40,790 nt of DNA from Candidatus Aminicenantota bacterium (GTDB taxonomy: Bacteria; Acidobacteriota; Aminicenantia; UBA2199), in assembly GCA_026393835.1 (NCBI GenBank), contig JAPKZK010000153.1, positions 1-40,790 of the forward strand, written 5' to 3'. A model generated the notes under the pieces. It saw nothing but the letters and a program-made list of their open reading frames with translations, was not told where the DNA came from and did no database searches. The position numbers and the translations under genes are program-made. Of this stretch, positions 15,760 through 22,305 are shown piece after piece. Every line of letters begins with the position of its first letter. Position 1 is the stretch's first letter.

Positions 15760-17520
15760 ATGGAAGAATTAGAGAAACCCGAAAAAAAAGATTGGCGATT
15801 GTTAAGACGGCTTTTGCCTTATCTAAAGGGACATTTCTTTTTAGCGGTTGTTTCGCTGGTCTTTATGTTGATTATGTACATTGGCGCGGTAATGCATCCT
15901 TACCTGGTGAAAGTGGGCATTGACCGGGATATCGCCAACCGTGACCCGGTTGGGTTGCAGCACACGGCGCTGTTGTTGTTGACGGTCCTGGCCGCCGCCT
16001 TTGTTTTCCAGGTATTGTTCAATTACGTCGTCCAGTATTTAGGCCAGCGCTTACTTTTCGATTTGCGGCTGGACCTCTTTAAGCACACCGTTTCTCTCTC
16101 CAGCGATTATTTTGATAGGACGCCGGTGGGCAAAACCTTGACCAATATCACGAACGATGTGGAAGCCATCCGGGAATTTATTTCCGAGGGGTTGGTCACG
16201 GTGGTGGGGGAATTGCTCAAGGTTTTTTTCATCCTGGGGGCAATGGCGCTCATCAATTATAAACTGGCTTTGCTGACTATTATCTTGATGCCCATATTCG
16301 TAGTAGTGACGATTTTTTTCAGGAAAAGCATCCGTATCGGGTACAGGGGCGTTCGTCACGCCAATGCCGAGATCAATACCATCCTGCAAGAATCCATCAC
16401 GGGGATCCGGGAGATTATCCAGTTCAATTATAAAGAAAAAAGCAAAGAAAGTTTCGATCAGGCCAACACCCGGTACCTCGTTTCTTTTTTGAAAGTAGTC
16501 CATGCCTATGCCCTTTATTTCCCGGTCATCGAGGTAGTGGCCAATATCAGCATGGTGGTTGTCTTGTTTTTTGCCCATTCGGCGTTGGGGGTGTCCATAC
16601 ATGTAGGCGAGATATTCGCATTTTTTTCATACATCAATATGTTCTTCCGGCCTTTGCGCCAGTTAGCCGAGCAGTTCAACATATTCCAGGCGGCCATGGC
16701 CGCGGCCGAGCGAACCTTCAAACTCCTGGACGAACCCGTGACCGTCCGAAATTCCCCGGAACCCATACCGATTACCGGCGGTCTTAAAGGGAGAATAACC
16801 TTTAAAAACGTAGGTTTTGCTTACAAACCCGACACGCCGGTGCTGAAGGATGTATCTTTTGAAATAACCCCGGGTGAGAAAGTGGCGCTGGTGGGTTATA
16901 CCGGCAGTGGGAAAACCACCATCATCAATCTTATTAGTCGGCTTTACGATATCCAGTCCGGGGAGATAGCCATCGATGGCGTCCCGGTTCAACGTTACGA
17001 TATGACCCAGTTGCGGTTTCATATTGCCGCCGTTCCCCAGGACCCCTTTATATTTACCGGCACCGTGGCGGAGAATATTTCCCTGCATGACCCGGGGATA
17101 ACGCAGGAGCAGGTTGTAGAGGCCTGTCGCCAGGTGAACGCCGATAAATTTATTGAAGATTTGCCTTTAAAGTATGATGAGCCGGTATTGGAAGAAGGCA
17201 AGCGGTTATCGGTAGGGCAGAAGCAGTTGCTTAGTTTTGCCCGTGGGGTAGTGCGGAAGCCGGACATCCTGGTGTTGGATGAGGCCACATCCAATATCGA
17301 TTCCGAGACTGAGAAACTTATCGACGCCGCGTTGGAGAATTTATTAAGAGACCGTACGGCCATACTTATTGCGCACCGGTTGTCAACGATTCGCAAGGTG
17401 GACCGTATCCTGGTGTTTAATAAAGGGCGGTTGGTGGAGGAGGGGACGCACCGGGAGTTGTTGGAGAAGCAAGGGGTATACACCAAGCTTTACCAGACCC
17501 AGGCCTTTTCGTTGAATTGA
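15760..17520 (+). CDS. Heterodimeric ABC exporter subunit 2 (catalytic)
   Basis: The protein has 586 residues. Six membrane helices are followed by an ATPase with Walker A YTGSGKTT near 382, a slightly deviant signature LSVGQKQLL near 481 and an intact Walker B LVLDEATSNID near 504 with the catalytic Glu. Together with subunit 1, which has a canonical LSGGQ but lacks the Glu, this gives one consensus and one degenerate nucleotide site, the normal asymmetry of heterodimeric multidrug exporters. It follows subunit 1 by two bases. Placement directly after bshCBA suggests export of thiol conjugates or efflux linked to redox stress; this is inference. Transcription probably ends at the hairpins just downstream. 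Confidence 0.92.
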   Translation: MEELEKPEKKDWRLLRRLLPYLKGHFFLAVVSLVFMLIMYIGAVMHPYLVKVGIDRDIANRDPVGLQHTALLLLTVLAAAFVFQVLFNYVVQYLGQRLLFDLRLDLFKHTVSLSSDYFDRTPVGKTLTNITNDVEAIREFISEGLVTVVGELLKVFFILGAMALINYKLALLTIILMPIFVVVTIFFRKSIRIGYRGVRHANAEINTILQESITGIREIIQFNYKEKSKESFDQANTRYLVSFLKVVHAYALYFPVIEVVANISMVVVLFFAHSALGVSIHVGEIFAFFSYINMFFRPLRQLAEQFNIFQAAMAAAERTFKLLDEPVTVRNSPEPIPITGGLKGRITFKNVGFAYKPDTPVLKDVSFEITPGEKVALVGYTGSGKTTIINLISRLYDIQSGEIAIDGVPVQRYDMTQLRFHIAAVPQDPFIFTGTVAENISLHDPGITQEQVVEACRQVNADKFIEDLPLKYDEPVLEEGKRLSVGQKQLLSFARGVVRKPDILVLDEATSNIDSETEKLIDAALENLLRDRTAILIAHRLSTIRKVDRILVFNKGRLVEEGTHRELLEKQGVYTKLYQTQAFSLN

Positions 17521-17522
17521 AA

Positions 17523-17589
17523 CCAGGGAACCTTTTTGAAAAAAGGTTCCCTGGACCCTCCAAAAACTTCTAAATAGTCAAAAGTTTTT
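17523..17589 (+). terminator. Two consecutive hairpins after the ABC exporter
   Basis: The first stem pairs CCAGGGAACCTTTT (17523-17536) with AAAAGGTTCCCTGG (17541-17554), a 14-bp arm without a U-tract. The second pairs AAAAACTT (17562-17569) with AAGTTTTT (17582-17589) and ends in a T-run. They sit 3-70 bases after the exporter stop and probably act together with the stronger terminator that follows. Confidence 0.65.
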
Positions 17590-17598
17590 TAGGGGTTT

Positions 17599-17631
17599 AA
17601 GGGGGCGATTTTTCAAAAAAGCCCCCTTTTT
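17599..17631 (+). terminator. Strong intrinsic terminator
   Basis: The stem AAGGGGGC (17599-17606) pairs with GCCCCCTT (17621-17628) around a T/A-rich loop and runs into a T-tract at 17627-17631. It probably closes the long plus-strand operon. The DUF523 start lies only 5-14 bases further on, so it may also act as an attenuator for that gene. Confidence 0.75.
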
Positions 17632-17635
17632 CCCA

Positions 17636-18109
17636 GTGAAAAAAATGAATAAGAAACTAAAATTAGGTATCAGCGCATGCTTGTTGGGGCATAAAGTCCG
17701 ATACGACGGCGGTCATAAACTAGAGCCGCTGCTGGTGGAAACCCTGGGCCAATATGTCCAATTCGTACCCGTTTGCCCGGAAGTAGAAGCCGGGTTGACC
17801 GTTCCCAGGGAGCCGGCGCACCTGGAAGGTCCGCCCGGTTCCGCCCGCATGATAACCCAAAAAACCGGGAACGATATCACCGATCAAGTGCTTTCCGGGG
17901 TCCAAAAACGATTGGAGCAACTGTCAAAAGAGAATTTATGCGGTTTTGTCTTTAAAAGCAATTCCCCTTCCTGTGAAATCAAAGGGGGTATCTTTGCCCG
18001 CGCTTTCAGCGAATACTTTCCTCACATACCCACAGCAACCGAAAAAAATCTCAGGGATAAAGAGCGGCTGGGAAAATTCATCCAACGGGCATTGAAAATA
18101 AAGTCCTAA
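17636..18109 (+). CDS. DUF523 family protein
   Basis: A 157-residue protein with ISACLLGHKVRYDGGHK at the front, FVPVCPEVEAGL, VPREPAHL and then GFVFKSNSPSCEI. These Cys-containing motifs define DUF523, a widespread small family of unproven function. The start is either GTG 17636 or ATG 17645; family members begin close to the ISACLLG strand, so both fit. No ribosome-binding site is visible, and a strong terminator lies immediately upstream, so expression would depend on read-through or on a promoter I cannot see. Confidence 0.85.
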   Translation: MKKMNKKLKLGISACLLGHKVRYDGGHKLEPLLVETLGQYVQFVPVCPEVEAGLTVPREPAHLEGPPGSARMITQKTGNDITDQVLSGVQKRLEQLSKENLCGFVFKSNSPSCEIKGGIFARAFSEYFPHIPTATEKNLRDKERLGKFIQRALKIKS

Positions 18110-18196
18110 GGCCTTTCTCGGGGGCGTATCGAAATGTTACATATATCTCGTGCGGGGAGGGTTTATTATTAACCCTTTTGAGCCTTGTTTAAAGTG

Positions 18197-18297
18197 GAAC
18201 AAAAAGATACACTAGTTGAGGGGACACCCCCGGCAGCCTTTATAATAGAGAATAACGAAAGAATTCCGACCAAAAATGTGTAACAAATAGATACATC
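18197..18297. promoter_or_regulatory. Candidate activator sites upstream of a sigma-54 promoter
   Basis: GAACAAAAAGATACA (18198-18212) and TAACAAATAGATACA (18281-18295) share AACAAA-[AT]-AGATACA. They lie about 187 and 104 bases upstream of the sigma-54 element at 18384, the usual distance for enhancer-binding proteins. A looser relative, GTTACATATATCT, lies near 18136. The assignment is inferred from repetition and spacing only. Confidence 0.35.
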
Positions 18298-18383
18298 ATG
18301 GGGCAGGGGAATCAGCGCGGGATTCCTTGTTTTATTTTTATAAGTGGTGGGTTATAGTTCATTTCCAGGTTTTCTCGAGAAGT

Positions 18384-18399
18384 TGGCATGAAGATTGCT
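18384..18399 (+). promoter_or_regulatory. Sigma-54 (-24/-12) promoter
   Basis: TGGCATG-N4-TTGCT matches the consensus TGGCAYR-N4-TTGCW at every fixed position, with GG at 18385-18386 and GC at 18397-18398. Transcription would start near 18410. The nearest plus-strand gene is the AAA_14 ATPase at 18985, more than 570 bases away, and the dispersed repeats lie between. No ORF follows directly, so the transcript may be non-coding or a remnant. Confidence 0.6.
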
Positions 18400-18554
18400 A
18401 ATATATAGCAAAACTACTTAAGGGTAGTAAAGTGACAAAGTGACAGAGTGACATGGCTTTTCTCACCGGCCTGGGATTTAAGGGCTTCCGGGCACGGCCA
18501 AAATAAGTGGGAAGGGGTAGGAAAGGAAAGTGGGAAGAGATGGAGTGCGAGATC

Positions 18555-18579
18555 GGGGGCGTGTTTTGCTAGCGCCCCC
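18555..18579. other. GC-rich hairpin in the sigma-54 leader region
   Basis: GGGGGCG (18555-18561) pairs with CGCCCCC (18573-18579). No T-tract follows, so it is not a classical terminator. It could end or stabilise an RNA made from the sigma-54 promoter about 150 bases upstream. Confidence 0.35.
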
Positions 18580-18617
18580 ATTCGCATTACCTCTTAATAT
18601 GTTGGCAGTTCCAAATA

Positions 18618-18690
18618 CCAATAAGATAAACCTATAATAAATTCGAAATCCGAAATTCGAAACCCGAAACAAATTCCAATGACCAAAAAA
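18618..18690. repeat. CGAAAT-rich dispersed repeat, second locus
   Basis: AATAAGATAAACCTATAATA followed by AATTCGAAATCCGAAATTCG, then AACAAATTCC and two ATGACCAAAA phrases. This closely resembles the left arm of the element at 4840-5121 (AAGATAAGCGTATAATAAAT, then CCGAAATTCG), and the ATGACC phrases match its right arm in inverse. Confidence 0.75.
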
Positions 18691-18714
18691 TAAATGACCA
18701 AAACTTTAAATAAG

Positions 18715-18775
18715 GGGCAGGGAAAAAGGAAGCGAGGAAGAGCGGCAGAGCGGCAGAGCGGAAAAAACAGAAGAG
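18715..18775. repeat. Polypyrimidine repeat in reverse orientation
   Basis: This purine-rich stretch contains GGAAGCGAGGAAGAGCGGCA and GAGCGGAAAAAACAGAAGAG. Its complement matches the CTCTTCTGTTTTTTTCCGC and CGCTCTTCTTCGCTCCC phrases near 127-170. Directly after it comes GTCCGTGTTCGTCCGTGG, a phrase related to those near 40430 and 39845. Confidence 0.65.
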
Positions 18776-18867
18776 TCCGTGTTCGTCCGTGGCCTTTTTT
18801 TGTTTTGAATTTTGAACTTTAGTCAAATAATTTCCTTTGCGCACCCTACACCAAAAGGTATGGGAAC

Positions 18868-18952
18868 ATTGCCTTGATATTTTGGGATTTTACCCCCAAG
18901 ATTGCCTTGATTTTTTGGGACTTGTATACTATAATTGCCTTGACTTTTTGGA
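18868..18952 (+). promoter_or_regulatory. Three direct repeats over the ATPase promoter
   Basis: ATTGCCTTGA followed by four to six T/A bases and TTGG occurs at 18868-18886, 18901-18919 and 18934-18952, a spacing of 33 bases. A plausible sigma-70 promoter, TTGCCT (18902-18907), 17-base spacer, TATACT (18925-18930), has its -35 box inside the second copy. The repeats look like operator or iteron-type binding sites for control of the ATPase gene at 18985. Confidence 0.55.
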
Positions 18953-18984
18953 TTTCAATGATAACGAAAACATGAGGAGCGCCT

Positions 18985-20298
18985 ATGAAACGATCGATCG
19001 ACGATGAATTGAAAAAATGGCAAGAGAGAAAAGAAAGAAAAGTCCTGTTACTTCGGGGCGCACGACAAATTGGTAAAACCTACTCTATCCGGAAATTAGC
19101 CGAATCGTTTGCTTATTTCCTGGAGGTTAATTTCGAGGAAAATCCCCACCTCTGCTCTTTTTTCAAAGATTCCTTAAACCCCCTGGAAATCAACGAAAGA
19201 CTCTCTTTTTATTTTAATATCCCTATAAAACCCGGGCAAACGTTGGTGTTTTTCGACGAGATACAGGCCTGCCCGGAAGCCCTGCGGTCTTTGCGATTTT
19301 ATTATGAAAAGATGCCCGCACTCCATGTAGCCGCGGCAGGGTCTTTATTAGAATTTGCCCTATCGGAAATACCTTCCTTTGGTGTAGGTAGAATCGAGTC
19401 CATGTATATGTATCCCATGACTTTTTTCGAATTTCTGGAGGCTTCCGGCAGCGGCATGCTCAATGAGGCGATTAAAGCCGCTTCTGTCGCCAACCCAATG
19501 GACCCGGTTATCCACAATAAAATCCTGGAGCGGCTCAAAATTTTCCTGGTTATCGGTGGCATGCCGCGAGTGGTAAATACATATATCCATGAACAAAACC
19601 TGGCTGCCTGCCAGGTCGAATTGGATAACCTATTGAACTCACTTTACGATGATTTTGCCAAATACAAGACCAAAGTGCCGGTTCTGCGACTGCAAGAGAC
19701 CTTTAAATCCGTGGTATATCAAACCGGGAATAAATTCAAATACACCAGCATCCAGGAGGGCGTCGATACCCACCCTTACAAAGATGCGCTGGAATTATTG
19801 GTTAGGGCCGGGCTTGTTTACAAGGTTTTCCATAGTTCCGCGTCCGGTCTTCCGTTGGGAGGACAGATCACTTTAAAAAAATTCAAGACCCTTGTTTTCG
19901 ATACCGGGATATTCCAGAGAGTACAGGGGTTGGATATATCGGAGCATATTATTTCGGATTTTTCAGCGTTGGTAAACAGGGGGAACCTGTGTGAACTTTT
20001 TACCGGATTGGAATTGATTGCCGGGCAAATACCCCGGCTTCGCCCGGAAATATATTACTGGCATCGCGAAGCGCGCGCCAGTAATGCGGAGGTAGATTAT
20101 GTCATTTCCCACCACGGGCAGGTGATACCCATCGAAGTAAAATCCGGTTTAAAAGGGCAAATGCAAAGTCTTTACTTATTCCTTGAAGAAAAGAAACTGC
20201 CCCTGGGTTTGCGGGTGTCCAGTGAAAATTTTACCGCGTATGACAAAATCAAGACCATTCCCCTCTATGCAATTCCCCGGATTTACCATTTATCCTGA
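18985..20298 (+). CDS. AAA_14 ATPase with C-terminal DUF4143 domain
   Basis: The protein has 437 residues. Walker A is RGARQIGKT near residues 25-33 and Walker B LVFFDEIQACP near 89-99; the RQIGKT-Y form is typical of AAA_14. The C-terminal DUF4143 domain carries EVDYVIS and PIEVKSG, that is D371 and E384-x-K386, matching the D...E-x-K layout of PD-(D/E)XK nuclease folds. These proteins are abundant in some bacteria and archaea with no established role, and have been linked to mobile or defence-like behaviour. The ATG follows GAGGAGCGCCT. Three direct repeats lie upstream. It ends tail-to-tail with the abi gene. Confidence 0.9.
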   Translation: MKRSIDDELKKWQERKERKVLLLRGARQIGKTYSIRKLAESFAYFLEVNFEENPHLCSFFKDSLNPLEINERLSFYFNIPIKPGQTLVFFDEIQACPEALRSLRFYYEKMPALHVAAAGSLLEFALSEIPSFGVGRIESMYMYPMTFFEFLEASGSGMLNEAIKAASVANPMDPVIHNKILERLKIFLVIGGMPRVVNTYIHEQNLAACQVELDNLLNSLYDDFAKYKTKVPVLRLQETFKSVVYQTGNKFKYTSIQEGVDTHPYKDALELLVRAGLVYKVFHSSASGLPLGGQITLKKFKTLVFDTGIFQRVQGLDISEHIISDFSALVNRGNLCELFTGLELIAGQIPRLRPEIYYWHREARASNAEVDYVISHHGQVIPIEVKSGLKGQMQSLYLFLEEKKLPLGLRVSSENFTAYDKIKTIPLYAIPRIYHLS

Positions 20299-20352
20299 AA
20301 AAATGGTAGAACAAGAAGATAAGGGTTATAAATCTCCTTACCGGTTTATTAT

Positions 20353-21234
20353 TTACTTCCATAGTTCATGTAAATGCCAACCTGTACCAAATCCCATTTT
20401 GCTTGCATTTATAGAAGGATAATGCGCGAAGAGTTCCAGTACTTTGCTCCTTAAATCATAATCAGGAGATATCATTTTTAATAAGTAATTTGTAATTGTA
20501 AAAACCGAAAATACTTTACTATTATCAATAGGAAAAGGTAATTGCCATTCTTCAATTTTATTCGGCATTAAAGGGCGTATCGCTAATATTCGGTTCCAAA
20601 AGCGCGCATGATGGGCGCAAATATTCCTGGTATATACAAGGCAGTGGAGCCAAGACCTCAAAATTTTGCAGTGGATGTTGAACTCCATTGAAATTTCTGC
20701 TTGATCATCATTTTTGAGTCCAGAAAAAAGTAATGATAGAGAACCGAATGACATTACTTCCACTAACATCCATAAAGGCAAGCCACGTGATTCTTTTTGG
20801 TATTCATGTTTAAAGTTCCGTATAAAAATTTCTTTGGACCTATCTATCTCAATCTGAACATGCGATAGCCACTGAGTATGATTAAAATATTTTGAAAAAT
20901 TGGATTCTGAAAGGTATCCAAACGGGCCATATTGGCGAACTAAAAAATAAGCGATTCTTGTTCTTAGTGGGATCTCAATCCTGGAAACAGTGGTTAAATA
21001 GATATTTCTCAGGTCTCTATCAAAATTATACAACGTCTCGATATCCTCTATTTTTGTTTGGCCGCCATATCTACCTTGTTTAGATTGAAAAGGGAGGCCA
21101 TATGTATTCAACCTGTAATAGCCGATCTTTTTAAGTAAAGCAATTGCATGATTTTTATCTGAAATTGCCAGGCCGGAGGCTTGAAGTAGATCCACCTGCT
21201 CCTGGTAGGTAAGGGGAAGTTCTAAATAGTTCAT
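20353..21234 (-). CDS. Abi_2 (AbiD/AbiF-type) abortive-infection HEPN protein
   Basis: The protein has 293 residues. Conserved Abi_2 motifs: IGYYRLNTYGLPF near residues 37-49, FDRDLRNIYL near 71-80, SRIEIPLRTRIAYF near 84-97, and near the C-terminus R203-N-I-C-A-H208-H, the R-x4-H catalytic motif of HEPN ribonucleases. Family members stop phage growth by killing or arresting the infected cell, most likely by RNA cleavage. Immediately upstream is a strong promoter, a short hairpin and a T-tract ending at the ATG, so the toxin would be made only by read-through. No protein antitoxin is present next to it. Function is strongly supported by family; the RNA control is inferred. Confidence 0.92.
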   Translation of the reverse strand: MNYLELPLTYQEQVDLLQASGLAISDKNHAIALLKKIGYYRLNTYGLPFQSKQGRYGGQTKIEDIETLYNFDRDLRNIYLTTVSRIEIPLRTRIAYFLVRQYGPFGYLSESNFSKYFNHTQWLSHVQIEIDRSKEIFIRNFKHEYQKESRGLPLWMLVEVMSFGSLSLLFSGLKNDDQAEISMEFNIHCKILRSWLHCLVYTRNICAHHARFWNRILAIRPLMPNKIEEWQLPFPIDNSKVFSVFTITNYLLKMISPDYDLRSKVLELFAHYPSINASKMGFGTGWHLHELWK

Positions 21235-21287
21235 AAAATAAAAAACCCGCTAAGTTGCGCATTGTTAAGAGGCGTAGCGGGTATGTT
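21235..21287 (-). ncRNA. Candidate antitoxin/attenuator RNA with terminator before abi
   Basis: On the minus strand, a transcript starting near 21287 would fold ACCCGCTA (21282-21275) against TAGCGGGT (21252-21245), with an inner GCG-CGC pair, and then meet T6-A-T4 ending one base before the abi ATG. The RNA would be about 50 nt. Promoter, short structured RNA, leaky terminator and toxin gene is the layout of type III toxin-antitoxin loci. No tandem RNA repeat is visible, unlike ToxIN. An alternative is a simple attenuator. Confidence 0.5.
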
Positions 21288-21293
21288 GTCTAT

Positions 21294-21322
21294 AATATAG
21301 TATAGATTTGTTGAAAAGTCAA
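21294..21322 (-). promoter_or_regulatory. Sigma-70 promoter of the abi leader
   Basis: Read on the minus strand: TTGACT (21322-21317), a 17-base spacer, TATATT (21299-21294). Each box has five of six consensus bases. Transcription would start near 21287, inside the short gap before the hairpin. Confidence 0.7.
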
Positions 21323-21450
21323 CTATTTTTTTTCGGCAATTATCCTTAAGACTGCCACCTGGTTTACACGTTATAAATTCGAATGTACCATTTTTATGTT
21401 CCATTTTGCCTTGAAGCCTTTGTAAAAATTTTAAGACATACTTTAACATA

Positions 21451-21501
21451 GGGGCAAAGAAATTTCAAGGTTTCATTTTGCCGGTAGCCCCATTTTTTTT
21501 T
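21451..21501 (+). terminator. Possible plus-strand terminator hairpin
   Basis: GGGGC (21451-21455) can pair with GCCCC (21487-21491), or GGCAAA with TTTGCC inside it, followed by nine T residues. No plus-strand gene ends here, so it may be left over from a lost gene. Confidence 0.35.
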
Positions 21502-21536
21502 ATGCATCCTCTTCGCCCCGGATATATTCAAGTACA

Positions 21537-21700
21537 TCAGGCATGGGAGTATTTCTGAATACGCGCATAAAAATCCGTATCCTTATCGAAAATCTCAGCA
21601 TCCCCTGGATTTATTACCCTCTCAAGGTGAAAAACATTGCCATGCTCCGGGGCTTTCAGAAAGGCGACCCCATCATACCCCAAATCAATATACCGGTGGA
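21537..21700 (-). other. Unrecognised minus-strand frame, possible gene remnant
   Basis: The last about 50 codons of a minus-strand frame (DLGYDGVAFLKAPEHG, then FDKDTDFYARIQKYSHA) have balanced protein-like composition, while the upstream part of the same frame runs into the 21-bp array and is low-complexity. I do not recognise a family. It may be the surviving 3' end of a gene overrun by the array, or chance. Confidence 0.2.
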
Positions 21701-22211
21701 AGCCGGAAACCTTTCGATGCCATCCGGGAGCTTGTCTAAGAGCCCCAGGAATTATTCGCGGCCATCCGATATTTTTTTGGAGTAGCATAGAAATCACGCT
21801 GAACCGCCCGGAATTCTTTCCTGGCTTTAACGAATACTTTCGGGGTGTCCCGGAATTCGTTCGCGGTCTTTCAGAATCTTGTCGGGGGCTTCCGGGAATC
21901 GTTCGGCGTAGTTCAAATTCTTTTCGGGGTGGCCCAGAAATCATTCGGGGCCTTCCGGAATTTTTTCGGCGTGGTCCGGAAACCTGTCGGGGGGTCGCGG
22001 AAAGTTGTCGGGGGGTCGCGGCAACCTGTCGGGGGGTTGCGGCAAGTTGTCGGGGGGTTGCGGCAACCTGTCGGGGGGTCGCGGCAAGTTGTCGGGGGGT
22101 TCTGGAAAGTTGTCGGGGGGTCGCGGCAACCTGTCGGGGGGTTGCAGAATCTTGTCGGGGGGTCGCCGTAACCTGTCGGGGGGTTCCGGAATCTTGTCGG
22201 GGGGGCGCAGC
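21686..22211. repeat. 21-bp tandem array with a decay gradient (about 25 units)
   Basis: Units of exactly 21 bases follow one another from about 21686. The right part (from about 21980) is nearly uniform: AACCTGTCGGGGGGTCGCGG and AAGTTGTCGGGGGGTTGCGG, plus one base, partly alternating to give a 42-bp higher-order repeat. Moving left, the units keep the 21-base phase and a few anchor bases (a TTCGG core, a CCGGA end) but become strongly diverged. Because 21 is a multiple of three, frames stay open on both strands; these are artefacts. No spacers are present, so it is not CRISPR. Confidence 0.9.
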
Positions 22212-22305
22212 TCTTCTTGTATGTCCCTTTATTCTTACCGATAGAGGGAGAAAAGATACCTGTTGGCAACAAAATTGTTGGGGATGAGGGGGCGTCTAAT
22301 TCCCC

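Noticed and set aside
21231..21449. 72-codon minus-strand ORF before abi
   Set aside because: It contains the promoter and the terminator hairpin of the abi leader and runs through both, so it is unlikely to be translated.
21686..22211. CRISPR array
   Set aside because: Units are contiguous, with no unique spacers and no cas genes nearby.
21637..22287. 216-codon plus-strand frame and its minus-strand partners over the 21-bp array
   Set aside because: Same artefact of a period divisible by three; the protein would be a VGGSRQP repeat with no start signal.
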